From positions 1 to 13,603 of the forward strand of contig JABSRY010000024.1 in the NCBI GenBank assembly GCA_013214985.1: 13,603 bases of DNA. Reading direction: 5' to 3'. The stretch comes from Hyphomicrobiales bacterium (GTDB lineage: Bacteria > Pseudomonadota > Alphaproteobacteria > Rhizobiales > OSC116). This document shows positions 13,350 through 13,603 of the stretch, piece after piece. Below the pieces are notes generated by a model. It was not told where the DNA came from. It saw only the letters and a list, made by a program, of their open reading frames with translations, and ran no database searches. The position numbers were made by a program, and so were the translations under genes. The stretch's first letter is position 1. Each line of letters begins with the position of its first letter.

Positions 13350-13603
13350 ATGTCACAAGATAATTTGACAGCAGAAGTGGTTATCATTGGTGGGGGTCAT
13401 GCAGGCACAGAAGCCGCATCGGCATCGGCGCGAATGGGCGTTAAAACCATATTGGTAACCCATAAAAAAAGTACGATTGGTGAAATGTCTTGCAACCCTG
13501 CGTTTGGTGGCTTGGGTAAAGGACACTTAATGCGTGAAATTGATGCGATGGACGGCTTGATGGCACGCATTGCCGATACAGCGGCTATACAATATCGTAT
13601 GCT
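13350..13603 (+). CDS. mnmG: tRNA uridine 5-carboxymethylaminomethyl modification enzyme MnmG (3' partial)
   Basis: MnmG (GidA) is the FAD-dependent partner of MnmE in wobble-uridine modification. Only the first 84 residues are in the window; the gene is cut by the window end. They read MSQDNLTAEVVIIGGGHAGT and onward, with the FAD-binding GGGHAG motif (15-20), EMSCNPAFGGLGKGHL (46-61) and REIDAMDGLMARIAD, all strongly conserved in the family. The conserved Cys in SCNP is present. Phe replaces the more common Ile in NPAIGG. The start at 13350 is the first ATG ahead of the conserved region; ribosome-binding sequence upstream is weak (TTGGAT). The two parS-like sites lie in its leader. Confidence 0.96.
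   Translation, partial: MSQDNLTAEVVIIGGGHAGTEAASASARMGVKTILVTHKKSTIGEMSCNPAFGGLGKGHLMREIDAMDGLMARIADTAAIQYRM

Noticed and set aside
13205..13387. 60-aa open frame on the minus strand upstream of mnmG
   Set aside because: Its internal repeat (HVKQF twice) is only the translated parS direct repeat, and it overlaps the start of mnmG.

Overview
The window is an AT-rich piece of an alphaproteobacterial chromosome that runs across what looks like the replication origin. The gene order (hslU ... XRE regulator, smr, tim44, fxsA, secB, dnaQ, coaE, aroE, maf | hemE, hemJ, rho, mnmE, mnmG) is the conserved origin neighbourhood of Alphaproteobacteria, best known from Caulobacter and the Hyphomicrobiales (Rhizobiales). 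CtrA-type sites (TTAA-N7-TTAA), a Tim44-like membrane protein, SecB and an alphaproteobacterial-type Rho and HemJ fit that class. I cannot name the genus; a low-GC hyphomicrobial or related lineage is my best guess.

Layout. (1) 1-1250: 3' part of hslU on the + strand, ending in a bidirectional terminator. (2) 1255-4158, minus strand, transcribed right to left: tim44-like gene, smr, a small XRE regulator, then two tandem DUF805 membrane-protein genes. The second DUF805 gene to be transcribed is frameshifted near its end, and a relic of the XRE 3' end lies between the two copies, so this is a tandem duplication. (3) 4345-5463, plus strand: fxsA and secB, then a 200-bp intergenic patch rich in palindromes and short direct repeats, closed by a terminator. 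(4) 5669-8457, minus strand: a compact maf-aroE-coaE-dnaQ operon (substrate-limited NTP hydrolysis, shikimate pathway, last step of CoA synthesis, polymerase proofreading). (5) 8458-8877: a 420-bp very AT-rich gap with no gene, holding about five DnaA-box-like 9-mers and three perfect CtrA sites; this is the candidate oriC. (6) 8878-13176, plus strand: hemE, hemJ, rho, mnmE. (7) 13177-13349: a leader with two parS-like sites 33 bp apart, followed by the start of mnmG, cut by the window end.

How it works together. Genes on both sides of 8458-8877 mostly point away from it, as expected for a bidirectional origin; the exceptions are hslU, fxsA and secB. DnaA, CtrA and ParB sites within 5 kb would tie replication initiation, cell-cycle control and chromosome segregation to one place. 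The protein genes are housekeeping: heme synthesis, transcription termination, tRNA wobble-uridine modification (MnmE with MnmG), protein export (SecB), proteolysis (HslU) and DNA replication fidelity (DnaQ).

I see no mobile element, CRISPR array, tRNA or rRNA, and no evidence for an unknown defence or biosynthetic system. The points worth a second look are the origin architecture, the parS pair, the DUF805 duplication with a conserved out-of-frame tail behind a classic slippery heptamer, and the unexplained repeat patch after secB.
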